This document shows, piece by piece, positions 35,763 to 47,182 of a stretch of DNA of 64,000 nucleotides. The translations under genes were made by a program, and so were the position numbers. Positions within the stretch are counted from its first letter, which is position 1. Each line of letters opens with the position of its first letter. Source of the DNA: Vibrio mediterranei (GTDB lineage: Bacteria > Pseudomonadota > Gammaproteobacteria > Enterobacterales > Vibrionaceae). The stretch spans positions 248,001-312,000 of the forward strand of contig NZ_FLLQ01000005.1 in assembly GCF_900088415.1 (NCBI RefSeq), read 5' to 3'. The notes under the pieces were generated by a model. It made no database searches, had not been told where the DNA came from, and saw nothing but the letters and a program-made list of their open reading frames with translations.

Positions 35763-36857
35763 ATGAATTTAAAAAAACGATATATTTTGCTCATTACCTG
35801 TGTGGGAATATTAATTGGTTGGCTGAGTTTTGGCGGCACTGCTGCAATTATGCACAAAACATCCAGCACCGAATTTTGTCTTTCCTGCCATACAATGCAG
35901 ATCCCTTATGAGGAATATCAAGGTTCCATCCATTTTACTAACGCAAAAGGTATTCGCGCTGAGTGTTCAGACTGCCATATACCAAGTGACCCACTCGATT
36001 ACGTCATCACTAAAATCCGTGCTTCAAAAGATATCTATCACGAGTTTGTAACCGGCAAAATTGATGATGAAGACAAATATGAAGCACATCGTATGGAGAT
36101 GGCAGAAACTGTTTGGGCGCAATTGCGCGCGAATGACTCCGCCACCTGTCGCTCATGTCACTCATTTGACGCAATGGATACCTACGAGCAATCTGAAGAT
36201 GCCGCAAAAATGCACGAGTACGGTATTGCTAACAATCAAACATGTATTGACTGCCACAAGGGCGTCGCTCACTTCGCGCCTGAACCGGAGCTTGATACCG
36301 AAGCTTATAACCGTGTCGTTGCGCAAACGGATAACACACCAGCAGATGCGACGACGGTTTACTCCGTAGGGCCTATAGCTCTGCAAGAACTCGGCACCAT
36401 CAGTCCTGCTGTAGAAATGTCCGTGGTTAAACACACTGACACTACTCGCACAGTGGCGCTGTCAGGCTACCAAATGAAAGGGGCAGAACAAGTCCTATAT
36501 ATGGGCAAAGGGCAGCGAAACATCATCGCAACACTTTCAGACGCGGGTCAACGAGCACTGAACGTTGGCGAGTTCGAAGCAGACGAGTATGGAAATGAAT
36601 GGCGCACTGCCACCCTCACCACCGACATTACTGAACCAGTATTAGGCAGTCCTGATGCATTGTGGGGCTATGCCGAAGAGCTAGACAATGTTTACTGCTC
36701 GACGTGCCACGCAAAAATCCCAGCGAACCACTTTACGGTCAATGCATGGGGACCGGTTGCAAAAGGTATGGGTGATCGCACCGATATCTCAGCTCTTGAT
36801 TTAGAAATTCTCACTAAGTTCTTCCAAAACCACGCAAAAGACGTGGCTGGTCACTAA
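35763..36857 (+). CDS. torC: Penta-haem c-type cytochrome of TMAO respiration
   Basis: NapC/NirT-family quinol-oxidising cytochrome of 364 residues, anchored by an N-terminal helix (about 7-28). Four haem motifs lie in the NapC-like domain: CLSCH (39-43), CSDCH (68-72), CRSCH (129-133), CIDCH (161-165). A fifth, CSTCH (about 316-320), is in the C-terminal domain that passes electrons to the reductase, as in TorC/TorY. The ribosome site is poor. Sixteen bases separate it from torA. Confidence 0.93.
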   Translation: MNLKKRYILLITCVGILIGWLSFGGTAAIMHKTSSTEFCLSCHTMQIPYEEYQGSIHFTNAKGIRAECSDCHIPSDPLDYVITKIRASKDIYHEFVTGKIDDEDKYEAHRMEMAETVWAQLRANDSATCRSCHSFDAMDTYEQSEDAAKMHEYGIANNQTCIDCHKGVAHFAPEPELDTEAYNRVVAQTDNTPADATTVYSVGPIALQELGTISPAVEMSVVKHTDTTRTVALSGYQMKGAEQVLYMGKGQRNIIATLSDAGQRALNVGEFEADEYGNEWRTATLTTDITEPVLGSPDALWGYAEELDNVYCSTCHAKIPANHFTVNAWGPVAKGMGDRTDISALDLEILTKFFQNHAKDVAGH

Positions 36858-36873
36858 AAATAAGGAAAGCGTT

Positions 36874-39321
36874 ATGACAGATATTACACGTCGTGGATTC
36901 CTCAAAGGTTCAAGTATGGCAGCAGGTGCGCTCGCTTTTACTTCCTTGACTCCCCTATCCGTTTCAGCGGCATCAAAACGAGGCTCAGGTGTTCTAACCG
37001 CAGGCCGCATGGGTCCGATGCTTTGTGAAGTAGTTGATGGAAAGCTGATTTCCACTAAGAATGCGCTTGCTCAAACGGTACCAAATAGCTTGCAAACTAC
37101 AGGCCCAGATCAGGTTTACACTAAAGCTCGTATCAAGTATCCAATGGTGCGCAAAGGGTATCTGGAAAACCCTGAAGCACCAGCAGGCGAACGAGGCAAA
37201 GACGAGTATGTTCGCGTGTCATGGGACGATGCTTACAAGCTGATTCACGAGCAGCATATGCGAATCCGTAAAGCTAATGGCGCAGAATCGGTATTTGCTG
37301 GTTCGTACGGCTGGCGTTCATCTGGTGTGCTTCACAAAGCCCAAACTCTACTACAACGTTATATGAGTTTGGCAGGTGGCTACTCAGGTCACCTAGGTGA
37401 TTACTCTACTGGTGCCGCGCAAGTTATCATGCCTCACGTTATGGGCTCGATTGAGGTGTATGAGCAGCAAACCACACACCCAATGGTGCTAGAGAACAGT
37501 GACGTCGTTGTGCTTTGGGGTATGAACCCACTAAACACCCTTAAGATCGCTTGGAGTTCAACGGACTGCTCTGGTTTGGAGTTCTTCCACCAGCTTAAGA
37601 AGTCTGGCAAAACCATTATCGCTATCGACCCAATGCGCTCTGAAACCATTGATTTCTTCGAAGACAAAGTCCAATGGATCGCGCCTCGCCCAATGACAGA
37701 CGTTGCTATGCTCATGGGTATCGCACACACCTTGGTTAAGAAAGGTAAGCACGACAAAGCCTTCTTAGGCAAGTACACCACTGGCTATGATCAATTCGAA
37801 GCTTACTTGCTAGGCAAAGAAGACGGTGTTGAGAAAACTTCAGAGTGGGCGGCGGATATCACAGGCGTTCCAGCTAAACAAATTGAGCTACTTGCTGACA
37901 TCTTCAGCGACAATCGCACCATGCTTATGGCTGGTTGGGGTATTCAGCGTCAACAATTTGGCGAGCAGCGTCACTGGATGATTGCTACATTGGCGGCAAT
38001 GCTAGGTCAAATTGGTCTTCCTGGCGGTGGCTTTGGTTTCTCTTACCATTACTCAAACGGTGGTAACCCAACACGTGACGCTGGCGTTCTACCTGCAATT
38101 TCTGCTTCTATTGGTGGGGGTTCGTCTGCAGGTAATGACTGGGCCATTTCAGGCGCTGTCAATTCATTCCCAGTAGCTCGAATTGTTGAAGCTCTAGAAA
38201 ACCCAGGAAAAGCGTACCAACACAACGGTCATGAAAAAACCTTCCCGGACATTAAGATGATCTGGTGGGCTGGCGGTGCAAACTTTACCCACCACCAAGA
38301 TACCAACCGTTTGATCAAAGCGTGGCAAAAACCTGAGCTCATTGTTATCTCAGAGATCTACTGGACCGCAGCAGCTAAACACGCTGACATCGTACTGCCT
38401 ATCACCACCTCATTCGAACGTAATGATATGACGATGACGGGTGACTACAGTAACCAGCATCTCGTACCGATGAAAAAAGTCGTTGAGCCTCAAGGTGAAG
38501 CACGTAATGACTTCGACGTGTTTGCTGATATGTCTGAGCTTATCAAAGCAGGTGGTCGCGATGTCTACACCGAAGGCAAATCTGAAATGGATTGGCTAAA
38601 AGGTTTCTATGAAGCGGCTCAAAAAGGCGGTCGTGCTGCACGCGTTCGTATGCCTAACTTTGGTAAGTTCTGGGATACCAATGAGCTGATCGAAATGAAG
38701 TTCAACAAGAAAGCGGCTGGCTTTGTTCGTCACGCTGACTTTAGAAAAGATCCAGTGATGAACCCGCTTGGCACGCCAAGTGGCAAAATTGAGATCTATT
38801 CGAAAACCATTGAAGGCTATGGCTACGAAGATTGCCCAGCGCACCCTACTTGGATGGAGCCAACCGAGTTCTTCGGCTCAGCTAAAGATGGCGAGCTACA
38901 GCTAATGACAGCGCACGCAGCTCACCGCCTACACAGTCAATTTAACTACGCCAAGCTTCGTGAAGAGTATGCAATCGCTAACCGCGAGCCGATTTCAATT
39001 AACACTGAAGATGCGAAGAAGTATGGTATCAAGTCTGGCGACCTGGTTCGTGCATATAATGACCGTGGCCAAGTACTAGTTGGAGCGCTGGTTACCGATG
39101 GCATCAAACAAGGTTCTGTTTGTATCCATGAGGGTGGCTGGCCTGACCTTGATCCTGAAACTGGCATGTGCCGAAATGGTGGTGCGAACGTGCTGACTAG
39201 CGATATTCCAACTTCACGTCTTGCTAACGGATGTGCAGCGAACTCTTCATTAGTCCGTATCGAGAAGTACACTGGCAAAGTACCGGGATTAATGGCATTC
39301 ACTCCGCCAAAGAATGCGTAA
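36874..39321 (+). CDS. torA: Trimethylamine N-oxide reductase, molybdopterin enzyme (TorA/TorZ type)
   Basis: Periplasmic terminal reductase of 815 residues in the DMSO reductase family, with bis-MGD molybdenum cofactor. A Tat signal (RRGFLKG, about 1-32) directs export after folding. The Ser ligand region GDYSTGAAQ, the cofactor loops [40 protein letters not shown], and the C-terminal [18 protein letters not shown] are visible. There is no Fe-S cluster motif at the N-terminus, as expected for this branch. No TorD chaperone gene lies nearby. Substrate range (TMAO or other N/S-oxides) is inferred from the TorC partner. Confidence 0.93.
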   Translation: MTDITRRGFLKGSSMAAGALAFTSLTPLSVSAASKRGSGVLTAGRMGPMLCEVVDGKLISTKNALAQTVPNSLQTTGPDQVYTKARIKYPMVRKGYLENPEAPAGERGKDEYVRVSWDDAYKLIHEQHMRIRKANGAESVFAGSYGWRSSGVLHKAQTLLQRYMSLAGGYSGHLGDYSTGAAQVIMPHVMGSIEVYEQQTTHPMVLENSDVVVLWGMNPLNTLKIAWSSTDCSGLEFFHQLKKSGKTIIAIDPMRSETIDFFEDKVQWIAPRPMTDVAMLMGIAHTLVKKGKHDKAFLGKYTTGYDQFEAYLLGKEDGVEKTSEWAADITGVPAKQIELLADIFSDNRTMLMAGWGIQRQQFGEQRHWMIATLAAMLGQIGLPGGGFGFSYHYSNGGNPTRDAGVLPAISASIGGGSSAGNDWAISGAVNSFPVARIVEALENPGKAYQHNGHEKTFPDIKMIWWAGGANFTHHQDTNRLIKAWQKPELIVISEIYWTAAAKHADIVLPITTSFERNDMTMTGDYSNQHLVPMKKVVEPQGEARNDFDVFADMSELIKAGGRDVYTEGKSEMDWLKGFYEAAQKGGRAARVRMPNFGKFWDTNELIEMKFNKKAAGFVRHADFRKDPVMNPLGTPSGKIEIYSKTIEGYGYEDCPAHPTWMEPTEFFGSAKDGELQLMTAHAAHRLHSQFNYAKLREEYAIANREPISINTEDAKKYGIKSGDLVRAYNDRGQVLVGALVTDGIKQGSVCIHEGGWPDLDPETGMCRNGGANVLTSDIPTSRLANGCAANSSLVRIEKYTGKVPGLMAFTPPKNA

Positions 39322-39336
39322 TGTAATTCGGTAAGC

Positions 39337-39368
39337 AAAACGGGAAACCTAAAGGTTTCCCGTTTTTT
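39337..39368 (+). terminator. torCA terminator
   Basis: Stem of 13 bases, AAAACGGGAAACC (39337-39349) / GGTTTCCCGTTTT (39354-39366), followed by T. It can also act for the convergent pdxY gene. Confidence 0.92.
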
Positions 39369-39393
39369 CATTGTATAAATATCACGTCAGTCG

Positions 39394-40251
39394 TTATTTA
39401 ACCTGAACAATCGTAAACTGCTCTTCAGGCGCCACGATCTCTTCCTGAGCTGCAATAGTTTGTAGTTCCCATTCTTGACGGTTTTGCGTCTCTTTTAAAA
39501 TGGCATAGCTGGCATTATTCGCGTGAGCAAAAGCTTGCTCGGCCGTCCAGCCCTTTAATAATCCAGCTGTGAATAACGCCGAGATCAAATCACCAACACC
39601 AACCGGTTGTTTTGTAAATGTCAGATGTGGACGTTGAGCAATAAAGCAGCCTTCTTGCGTTGCCAACATCATGGTAAATTTATCGTTAGAAATACTATGT
39701 AGGTGCTTCACCAGTACCATCTTAGGTCCCAATGTCAGTGCTTTCTGGCACGCCGCTACGGCATCTTCTAATGATTCAATATCCATCTGGGTGAACTGGC
39801 TGAGTTCAAACTGATTAGGAACGATAACGTCTGCCATTGGCATAACGTCATTAACTAAATACTCGGTGGTTCCTTGAGGGACAATACAACCTTTCTCCGG
39901 GTCACCCATCACTGGGTCACAGACATAAATAGCATCCGGGTTTCGCTGCTTCACTTTAGTGACGGCATCCTTAACTGCAAGACACTGCTCTGCACTACCT
40001 TGGTAACCAGACAACACCGCATTGCAGTCCTTTAGCTGACCAATATTGTCGATACCAGCGATAAGCTCTGAAATGTCTTCTGCCGAAAATGCTTTCCCTG
40101 CCCAACCTTGTTGATACTGAGTGTGGTTTGAAAACTGCACGGTGTGAATTGGCCACACTTCAAAACCCATCCTCTGAAGTGGGAAAACCGCAGAGCTGTT
40201 GCCTGCGTGACCGTAAACCACATGCGATTGAATAGAGATAACACCTTTCAT
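39394..40251 (-). CDS. pdxY: Pyridoxal kinase
   Basis: Vitamin B6 salvage kinase of 285 residues in the ribokinase fold. N-terminal substrate loop [22 protein letters not shown] is typical of PdxY, and the catalytic anion-hole region is [19 protein letters not shown], with Gly-Val-Gly-Asp in the usual place (catalytic Asp). ATP-contact segment [13 protein letters not shown] is present. AGGAG ribosome site just upstream. Monocistronic. Confidence 0.94.
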   Translation of the reverse strand: MKGVISIQSHVVYGHAGNSSAVFPLQRMGFEVWPIHTVQFSNHTQYQQGWAGKAFSAEDISELIAGIDNIGQLKDCNAVLSGYQGSAEQCLAVKDAVTKVKQRNPDAIYVCDPVMGDPEKGCIVPQGTTEYLVNDVMPMADVIVPNQFELSQFTQMDIESLEDAVAACQKALTLGPKMVLVKHLHSISNDKFTMMLATQEGCFIAQRPHLTFTKQPVGVGDLISALFTAGLLKGWTAEQAFAHANNASYAILKETQNRQEWELQTIAAQEEIVAPEEQFTIVQVK

Positions 40252-40474
40252 TGGAACTCCTGCACATTATTGTTCTGATTTAATTCATTGTATTTTCAAT
40301 ATGAGCGCCATCTTGTCAGCAAACAAGAGAAAGGTAATAAATTTCTTATCAGATATTCATAAGTTTCTTTAAACTGTATTGGAAACAAAAGCGTACACTT
40401 GTTTCTTCGTCTACGCTTTTTACATAGAATTGCTCCAAAAACGGTCTAACAATATTAAAACCAAGGACTTTAGT

Positions 40475-41731
40475 TTGATTGAACACCACTTTCGCGACTT
40501 CGTTGCAGATAAATTAAACATCTATATGTCGACAGGCGAGCTCGATGGCGGAACGATGACACTCGTGTTAATCGTTATAAGCTTAGCCATTGCGCTGATA
40601 TGTTTTATGGTTGCCCATCATGTGTTTGTACGTTTCTTTAATCATATTCTGCTCAAAACCAATAAGCCTCTGGCGGAATGCGTCACTAATAATCGTGTAT
40701 TCGAAAAACTCTCTATTCTTACACCACTGTTAGTACTAAACATATTCATACCCATTGCCATCAGTCACTATGACATTCTATCGACAGTGATTGATCGAAT
40801 CTTAGCCATTTTGATTTTGCTTGTGATTCTCTGGATGGTGTATTGCTTCTTAGATGCGGTGAACGATCTGGCAACTTACAAAGGCATCACGCGTCGCATG
40901 CCTATAAAGAGTTTTGTCCAACTGATTAAGCTGTTTACCTTCTTTATTGGCGTCATTGTTACTATTTCAATATTGGCCAATGAAGCGCCCGTAATCTTGT
41001 TCTCAGGGCTTGGGGTGGCGACTGGTTTTGTCATGCTGGTCTTCAAAGACACTATATTGGGGTTTGTAGCCGGTATTCAGCTTTCAGCTAACAGAATGGT
41101 GAGCCTCAATGACTGGATACAAATGGACTCTTATGGCGCGAACGGTACTGTAGAAGAGATCTCGCTCACTACCATTAAGGTTCGCAACTTCGATAATACT
41201 GTCAGCATGCTACCTGCCTATGCATTAGTACAAAATGCTTTCATTAACTGGCAAGGAATGTCTGACTCTGGAGGGCGTAGAATTACTCGTTCAGTCAATT
41301 TAGATGTAACATCGATTCGGTTTGTTTCCAAAGAAGAAGTTGAAGAACTCACCAAACTTCGTTTATTGAGACAGTATATTTTTGAGAAGTCTAAAGAGAT
41401 GGACGACTACAATCAGAGCTTGGAGCAAGATGACCTAGAAGCGAATCAACGCAAGTTCACCAACATCGGACTGTTTCGAGCTTATTTGAATGCCTACTTG
41501 CACGCGAACAAAGACATTCATCAGTATATGTTGATTATGGTCAGACAACTTCAACCAACACCAGAAGGGATACCGCTACAGATCTACGGTTTCACCAACA
41601 CCACCGATTGGGGACTCTATGAAGGCATTCAATCTGATCTTTTCGATCATATCTATGCCATCATGCCACTATTCGGACTGCGACCATTTCAACAGCTTAC
41701 TAGCCATGATTTCACTGCCAGTAATAGCTAA
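40475..41731 (+). CDS. MscS-family mechanosensitive channel (YbdG-like)
   Basis: Membrane channel of 418 residues. I choose a TTG at 40475 with AAGGA 8 bases upstream; an ATG at 40379 would add 32 residues without a ribosome site. Five hydrophobic helices are followed by the pore helix and MscS beta domain (SGLGVATGFVMLVFKDTILGFVAG, then DWIQMDSYGANGTVEEISLTTIKVRNFDNT), the classical signature. The C-terminal part is larger than in small MscS and matches YbdG. It opens under osmotic downshock or senses membrane tension. Confidence 0.9.
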   Translation: MIEHHFRDFVADKLNIYMSTGELDGGTMTLVLIVISLAIALICFMVAHHVFVRFFNHILLKTNKPLAECVTNNRVFEKLSILTPLLVLNIFIPIAISHYDILSTVIDRILAILILLVILWMVYCFLDAVNDLATYKGITRRMPIKSFVQLIKLFTFFIGVIVTISILANEAPVILFSGLGVATGFVMLVFKDTILGFVAGIQLSANRMVSLNDWIQMDSYGANGTVEEISLTTIKVRNFDNTVSMLPAYALVQNAFINWQGMSDSGGRRITRSVNLDVTSIRFVSKEEVEELTKLRLLRQYIFEKSKEMDDYNQSLEQDDLEANQRKFTNIGLFRAYLNAYLHANKDIHQYMLIMVRQLQPTPEGIPLQIYGFTNTTDWGLYEGIQSDLFDHIYAIMPLFGLRPFQQLTSHDFTASNS

Positions 41732-41764
41732 CACTCTTCAAAAATCTAACTTCAATTCTCTGGC

Positions 41765-41785
41765 CTGAGGCGTAACACGCCTCAG
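41765..41785. repeat. Inverted repeat downstream of the MscS-like gene
   Basis: Perfect 8-base stem CTGAGGCG (41765-41772) / CGCCTCAG (41778-41785) with a 5-base loop. There is no T-run on either side, so it may protect an mRNA end rather than terminate alone. Confidence 0.6.
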
Positions 41786-41983
41786 CATCAGCCAATAAAA
41801 CTTTTATAAATCCCATATTATTTCGCATATAAGCCATTAAATGTTCTATCTAAATATATTGTTTATCGATTGGTAACTAGCTCATTATTTCGGCACTAAT
41901 CACGCCTGTTATGCTTCCCTTCCAACAATAGTATTGGTAGTAAACACCTGCCTTTTGAGACGTTGCTTACTCGTAAGGTTGCC

Positions 41984-42013
41984 AAGTCGAATACAATTAG
42001 ATTCGACTTTTTT
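41984..42013 (+). terminator. Intrinsic terminator 100 bases before gltS
   Basis: Nine-base stem AAGTCGAAT (41984-41992) / ATTCGACTT (42001-42009) followed by TTTT. It points toward gltS, so it either ends transcripts coming from upstream or attenuates gltS. Confidence 0.8.
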
Positions 42014-42115
42014 AGCGTCATAGTTTGCCCAATCACATTATAAGACGACGCTACAGGACGAAAGCAGTCGTTACACTCTCAGCCTCAAGGATGGTATAGA
42101 CAATCGAAGTTAACT

Positions 42116-43342
42116 ATGCACAACACTATTACCATTGATCCATTACAGTCGTTTTTGATCGCGATTGTTGTCCTGTTCGTCGGTAACTTTCTTAAGAAAA
42201 GAGTCGCCTTTCTCGACAAATACAATATCCCAGAGCCAATCATAGGCGGTCTTATTGCTGCTGTCTTAATCACGATTCCGCACTTAAATGATATTGCGAT
42301 TGAATTTTCACTGCCGTTAAAAGATACCTTTATGATGCTGTTTTTCAGCACAGTGGGTTTGACAGCTAGTTACAAACAGCTTGCTAAAGGTGGTTTTAAA
42401 GTCTTTTTGTTTCTGTTTGTCGCAACGGTCTACATCATTATTCAAAATGGTGTAGGTGTAGCGCTAGCATCAGCGCTTGGCTTGAATCCACTTATGGGAT
42501 TAATCGCTGGTTCAATCACGCTTTCTGGTGGGCATGGTACTGGCGCAGCATGGGCGGGCACATTTACCGAGCAATATGGCATTCAGAATACACTTGAGCT
42601 TGCTATGGCTTCCGCCACATTTGGTCTTATCATTGGTGGCATCATCGGTGGCCCAGTTGGGAACCGACTAGCAACCAAGAACAAGCTAAGTTCAGAGTTT
42701 GGCGTAAAGCATGATATTCACGCCTCACACCCAGAACTTATGACATACGACGAGGCTCAGCAAGACAAAGTCACCTCTAAAAGTATCGTTGAAGTGATTG
42801 GTCTGCTTATGATTTGCGTCGTAGGTGCTAAAACCCTCGGACCAATGATTAAGTCGCTTGGCATTCGGTGGCTTATGATCCCTGACTTTGTCTACGCACT
42901 CTTTATTGGGGTCATCATCACCAATCTATTTGAGGCAACAGGGATTAAACGTATCAATATGGAAACGGTTCATATATTAGGAACGACTTCTCTCAACTTC
43001 TTCTTGTCGATGGCCCTGATGAGTTTACAGCTTTGGGAGATATACAATCTCGCGGTACCGTTCCTGATAATTCTCACGGTTCAAACTATCGTAATGGCAT
43101 TATTTGCGTATTTCGTGACGTTTCGAGTGATGGGAAAGAACTATGATGCTGCAGTTATCGCCAGTGGACATTGCGGTTTTGGGATGGGAGCTACACCGAC
43201 TGCCGTGATGAATATGGGCTCAACAGTAAGCCGTTTTGGGCCATCACCAATGGCTTTCATGGTCGTACCTATTGTAGGCGCTTTCTTTATCGACTTAACC
43301 AACCTAATTATCATTCAAAGCTACATCTTCTTTATTGGTTGA
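42116..43342 (+). CDS. gltS: Sodium/glutamate symporter
   Basis: Inner-membrane Na+-coupled glutamate importer of 408 residues. Two inverted repeats of five helices each carry re-entrant loops: SITLSGGHGTGAAWAGTF in the first and ASGHCGFGMGATPTAVMNMG in the second, the diagnostic GltS segments. The ribosome site is weak (GAAG). The leader holds a terminator hairpin. Confidence 0.95.
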   Translation: MHNTITIDPLQSFLIAIVVLFVGNFLKKRVAFLDKYNIPEPIIGGLIAAVLITIPHLNDIAIEFSLPLKDTFMMLFFSTVGLTASYKQLAKGGFKVFLFLFVATVYIIIQNGVGVALASALGLNPLMGLIAGSITLSGGHGTGAAWAGTFTEQYGIQNTLELAMASATFGLIIGGIIGGPVGNRLATKNKLSSEFGVKHDIHASHPELMTYDEAQQDKVTSKSIVEVIGLLMICVVGAKTLGPMIKSLGIRWLMIPDFVYALFIGVIITNLFEATGIKRINMETVHILGTTSLNFFLSMALMSLQLWEIYNLAVPFLIILTVQTIVMALFAYFVTFRVMGKNYDAAVIASGHCGFGMGATPTAVMNMGSTVSRFGPSPMAFMVVPIVGAFFIDLTNLIIIQSYIFFIG

Positions 43343-43412
43343 TACCGCTCACGATAGGCCTAGAGCTTGGATAATCATCTCAGGCTCTTGGGTCTCTTCT
43401 ATGTCGAACCGC

Positions 43413-43961
43413 CTACAACTGTTTTTCTATCATTTGGGTGATTTTAGTGTCAGTAGGAGAAATACCTGAAGAGAATACACCAACCACCGCACCATTTTTG
43501 TCGATAAGATATTTATAGAAATTCCACTTTGGGGAAACCCCGCTCTGCTTAGCTATTTCGGAAAACACCGGGTTGGCTTGCTGTCCTTTCACTGAACTGC
43601 GCGCCATCATTGGAAATGTGACGCCAAAATCGACAAAGCAGACTTTCGCGGTATTCTCTTCGCTGCCACGATCTTGGTTGAAGTCGTTCGATGGGAAACC
43701 AACAACACTAAAGCCCTGGTCCTTAAATTGATTATGTAGCTGTTCTAATTGCTCAAACTGTCCGGTAAAGCCACATTGACTCGCGGTATTAACCACCAAT
43801 AGTACTTTGCCCTGAAACTGCTCACACAGATTGACATCATTCGTCGAGTTTAAGGCTCTTTGAGTTGAATTGAGTATCGTAGGACAAGAGGCTGCCAATG
43901 TCTCTTTCGCTAGTAAGCCAAATAGTAGCCCTAAGACCAATGCTTTTAAAACCATGCTCAT
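43413..43961 (-). CDS. Exported glutathione peroxidase-family protein
   Basis: Thiol peroxidase of 182 residues with a signal peptide (about 1-23, ending KETLAAS), so it probably acts in the periplasm. The active-site Cys is in NTASQCGFTGQFEQL, and the later Trp-Asn pair is in SPKWNFYKYLID. The loop that usually reads FPCNQF is FPSNDF, with Asp in place of the catalytic Gln; I recall this variant in other bacterial members. The ATG at 43961 follows GGAGG by 5 bases. Confidence 0.9.
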   Translation of the reverse strand: MSMVLKALVLGLLFGLLAKETLAASCPTILNSTQRALNSTNDVNLCEQFQGKVLLVVNTASQCGFTGQFEQLEQLHNQFKDQGFSVVGFPSNDFNQDRGSEENTAKVCFVDFGVTFPMMARSSVKGQQANPVFSEIAKQSGVSPKWNFYKYLIDKNGAVVGVFSSGISPTDTKITQMIEKQL

Positions 43962-44060
43962 ACTCACCTCCCTTAGACAATGATTTGTTTACGGGTAAGA
44001 ATAAGAATAGTTCATCGGCAACGATGCTCAAGAATTGAAATAATCACTTATTTGATGCAT

Positions 44061-44090
44061 AAAAATTCAGCCACATAAAGTGGCTGAATT
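44061..44090 (-). terminator. Terminator of the chaperone operon
   Basis: Eleven-base stem AATTCAGCCAC (44064-44074) / GTGGCTGAATT (44080-44090), followed by T-rich sequence on the minus strand, 64 bases past the dnaJ stop. Confidence 0.85.
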
Positions 44091-44153
44091 CTAATACGTT
44101 ACATTGTAATGCGTTGGCTTTAAGGCGGGCTTAGTTCATTTTACTTTAAAAGA

Positions 44154-45080
44154 CTAAAGCGTTGCTCTGAATTGTTCTAACAACTCACGCTGTGCATCGG
44201 TCAGATTGGTTGGTGTTTCAACTTGAATCTTCACCAATAGATCGCCCGTTTCACCTTTACGATTTGTTATGCCTTTGCCAGTCATCTTGAACTTGCGCCC
44301 AGTTTGCGTACCCGCAGGGATTTTAAGCTTAAAGCGACTGTCTAGCACATTCACTTCTACTTCCCCCCCCAGAGCTGCAGTGACCATATCAACCTTGGTA
44401 TTGCAGATAAGGTCATTACCATCGCGATCTAAAAACGCATGTGACCTGGTTGCAATAACGAGTAGTAAATCACCCGCAGGCCCACCATTGACACCAAATC
44501 CACCTTTACCTGAGTAGCGAATCTTTTCGCCATCTTTGATACCGGCAGGGATCTTTACATTGATCTTTTTCTGTTCACCATTGATTGGCAATTCGACCGT
44601 TTTTTCAGCCCCTTGAACCGCATCAATAAAGTCGACCGTCAGAGTATATTCTTGGTCTTGCCCTTTTTGAGCGCGCGGACGCCCACGACCACCTCGAGCT
44701 TGTGAGAAGATATCCTCAAAGCCACCAAAGCCGCCGCCACCGAAGCTACCTCCGCCAAAACCGCCACCTCGTTGACGGAATGCGTCACCGAAGATGTCTT
44801 CGAACCCACCGCCGCCATGACCACCGTGACCGCCATGTCCACCAAAGCCACCACCTTCGAATGCCGCATGACCAAATTGGTCGTACTGACTACGTTTTTC
44901 TTTGTCCGTTAGAATTTCATAAGCTTCTTTTACTTCTTTGAAATTCGCTTCTGCCGTCGCATCTCCGGGATTTTTATCGGGGTGATATTTCATCGCCAAC
45001 TTCTTGTAGGCTTTTTTAATATCTTTCTCTGAGGCTCCCTTGGAGACACCTAGCACGCTGTAATAATCTCGTTTTGACAT
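44154..45080 (-). CDS. dnaJ: DnaJ-family co-chaperone without zinc-finger domain
   Basis: Hsp40 of 308 residues. J domain at 1-70 with HPD motif (YHPDKNPGD), then a long Gly/His/Phe-rich linker (about 75-135, with [21 protein letters not shown]), then two substrate-binding beta domains (about 145-305). The four CXXCXGXG zinc repeats of true DnaJ are absent, so it is class II, like CbpA or eukaryotic DnaJB1. It is paired with a second dnaK. It should deliver clients to that DnaK and trigger its ATPase. Confidence 0.93.
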   Translation of the reverse strand: MSKRDYYSVLGVSKGASEKDIKKAYKKLAMKYHPDKNPGDATAEANFKEVKEAYEILTDKEKRSQYDQFGHAAFEGGGFGGHGGHGGHGGGGFEDIFGDAFRQRGGGFGGGSFGGGGFGGFEDIFSQARGGRGRPRAQKGQDQEYTLTVDFIDAVQGAEKTVELPINGEQKKINVKIPAGIKDGEKIRYSGKGGFGVNGGPAGDLLLVIATRSHAFLDRDGNDLICNTKVDMVTAALGGEVEVNVLDSRFKLKIPAGTQTGRKFKMTGKGITNRKGETGDLLVKIQVETPTNLTDAQRELLEQFRATL

Positions 45081-45112
45081 GCTAAAACCTCACTCAATTT
45101 CTCACTCAAACG

Positions 45113-45146
45113 GAAAAAAGGGCGTATGAGTTCCCTCTTACGCCCT
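45113..45146 (-). terminator. Attenuating terminator between dnaK and dnaJ
   Basis: Eight-base stem AGGGCGTA (45119-45126) / TACGCCCT (45139-45146), followed on the minus strand by six T. It lies after dnaK and before dnaJ, so less dnaJ than dnaK mRNA is expected. Confidence 0.8.
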
Positions 45147-45222
45147 GAATACCGATAAGTTTATGTATTTATGAACATAACTCAACTTTTAATTGCTCGA
45201 AAACAATTATCTGTCGGTGGCG

Positions 45223-47118
45223 TTACTTCACTTCTTCGAAGTCAGCTTCAACCACATCGTCATCAACATTTGATTTAGCTTGAGCCTCACCATTTGCCGC
45301 TTGAGCTTTCTGTTGAGCGATTTCCATTAGCTTTTGAGCTGCAGCCATTAGCGCTTGTACTTTCGCGTCGATCGCTTCTTTGTCTTCACCCTTGCGAGCT
45401 TCTTCAAGCTCAGTGATCGCTGCTTCGATCTTCTCTTTCTCTTCTGCAGGTAGCGCTTCACCAGCTTCTTCTACTTGCTTACGAGTACTATGAATCACTT
45501 GGTCAGCTTGGTTACGTGCCGTTGCTAGCTCTTCGAACTTCTTGTCCGCTTCTTTGTTAGCTTCTGCTTCTTGAACCATTTTCTCAATGTCTGCATCGCT
45601 CAGGCCACCTGAAGCTTGGATAGTGATCTTCTGCTCTTTGCCAGTCGATTTATCTTTCGCAGAAACATTCAAGATACCATTGGCATCAATATCGAACGTC
45701 ACTTCAATCTGTGGCAATCCACGTGGCGCAGGCTGAATACCCTCTAGGTTGAATTGACCTAGAGACTTGTTGTACATCGCTTGCTTACGCTCACCTTGAA
45801 CAACGTGAATAGTCACCGCACTTTGGTTATCTTCTGCGGTTGAGAATACTTGATTCGCTTTAGTTGGAATCGTCGTGTTTTTCTCAACAAGCTTCGTCAT
45901 GACGCCGCCCATAGTCTCGATACCTAGAGACAAAGGAGTCACATCTAGTAGAAGTACGTCTTTAACATCACCAGCTAGTACACCACCTTGAACTGCAGCA
46001 CCCATTGCTACTGCTTCATCTGGGTTCACGTCACGGCGAGCTTCTTTACCGAAGAACTCAGCCACTTTCGCTTGAACCATAGGCATACGCGTTTGGCCAC
46101 CAACAAGAATGATATCGTTGATATCACCAACAGTTAACTCGGCATCCGCAAGTGCGGTTTTCAACGGCTCAATTGAACGCATCACGAGATCTTCAACTAG
46201 AGATTCTAGTTTCGCACGAGTCACTTTTACGTTCATGTGCTTAGGACCCGTTGCGTCAGCTGTTACATACGGTAGATTCACATCAGTTTGAGAAGTAGAA
46301 GAGAGCTCGATCTTCGCTTTTTCTGCTGCTTCTTTAACACGCTGCATTGCTAGTGGATCGTTTTTAAGATCAATACCTTGCTCTTTCTTAAACTCATCAA
46401 CCAAATAGTTGATTAGACGGTTGTCAAAGTCTTCACCACCAAGGTGTGTGTCACCATTAGTTGCAAGAACTTCAAAGGTTTGCTCGCCTTCGACTTCATC
46501 AATCTCAATGATAGAGATATCGAATGTACCACCACCAAGGTCATACACAGCGACGGTGCGGTCACCACCTTTCTTGTCTAGACCGTAAGCAAGTGCTGCT
46601 GCTGTTGGTTCATTGATGATACGTTTAACTTCTAGACCTGCGATACGACCAGCATCTTTAGTTGCTTGACGCTGTGCATCGTTAAAGTAAGCAGGAACTG
46701 TGATAACAGCGCCAGTTACTTCCTCACCAAGGAAATCTTCCGCAGTTTTCTTCATTTTCTTAAGTACTTCAGCAGATACTTGAGGAGCCGCCATTTGTTG
46801 GCCTTTTGCTTCTACCCACGCATCACCGTTGTCCGCCTTAACGATTTTGTAAGGCATGATTTCGATATCACGCTGAACTTCTTCGTCTTCAAAACGACGA
46901 CCGATTAGACGCTTAATAGCAAATAGCGTGTTCTCTGGGTTTGTAACTGCTTGACGTTTTGCAGGTTGACCTACTAGCGTTTCGCCGTCTGTATAAGCGA
47001 TAACCGATGCAGTTGTGCGCTCACCTTCAGCATTTTCGATTACGCGTGGTTTGTCGCCATCGAGCACTGCAACACATGAATTTGTTGTACCTAAATCAAT
47101 ACCAATAATTTTACTCAT
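45223..47118 (-). CDS. dnaK: Hsp70 molecular chaperone
   Basis: ATP-driven chaperone of 631 residues. ATPase domain 1-385: [33 protein letters not shown] and [13 protein letters not shown] are the Hsp70 signatures. The linker [14 protein letters not shown] leads to the substrate-binding domain and a helical lid. The C-terminus ends [13 protein letters not shown], as in bacterial DnaK. Vibrios keep a principal dnaK with dnaJ and grpE elsewhere; here grpE is missing, so I read this as an accessory copy (inference). GAGGAGAGG ribosome site. Confidence 0.97.
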   Translation of the reverse strand: MSKIIGIDLGTTNSCVAVLDGDKPRVIENAEGERTTASVIAYTDGETLVGQPAKRQAVTNPENTLFAIKRLIGRRFEDEEVQRDIEIMPYKIVKADNGDAWVEAKGQQMAAPQVSAEVLKKMKKTAEDFLGEEVTGAVITVPAYFNDAQRQATKDAGRIAGLEVKRIINEPTAAALAYGLDKKGGDRTVAVYDLGGGTFDISIIEIDEVEGEQTFEVLATNGDTHLGGEDFDNRLINYLVDEFKKEQGIDLKNDPLAMQRVKEAAEKAKIELSSTSQTDVNLPYVTADATGPKHMNVKVTRAKLESLVEDLVMRSIEPLKTALADAELTVGDINDIILVGGQTRMPMVQAKVAEFFGKEARRDVNPDEAVAMGAAVQGGVLAGDVKDVLLLDVTPLSLGIETMGGVMTKLVEKNTTIPTKANQVFSTAEDNQSAVTIHVVQGERKQAMYNKSLGQFNLEGIQPAPRGLPQIEVTFDIDANGILNVSAKDKSTGKEQKITIQASGGLSDADIEKMVQEAEANKEADKKFEELATARNQADQVIHSTRKQVEEAGEALPAEEKEKIEAAITELEEARKGEDKEAIDAKVQALMAAAQKLMEIAQQKAQAANGEAQAKSNVDDDVVEADFEEVK

Positions 47119-47182
47119 AATAATACCTCTCCTCTTCGCATTATTTTTTCTAATGCAAAGTATGTAATTCTATTCTTTATTT

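Larger units (their letters stand above)
41732..42115. other. Intergenic region between the MscS-like gene and gltS
   Basis: 384 bases without a protein gene. It contains the hairpin at 41765-41785, an AT-rich stretch at 41800-41880, a strong intrinsic terminator at 41984-42013 and then about 100 bases of gltS leader. A small RNA ending at that terminator, or a long 3' end of the channel mRNA, is possible. Confidence 0.5.

Noticed and set aside
44639..44941. Open frames opposite and alongside the Gly-rich part of dnaJ
   Set aside because: They arise from the biased GGN codons of the linker and lack ribosome sites.
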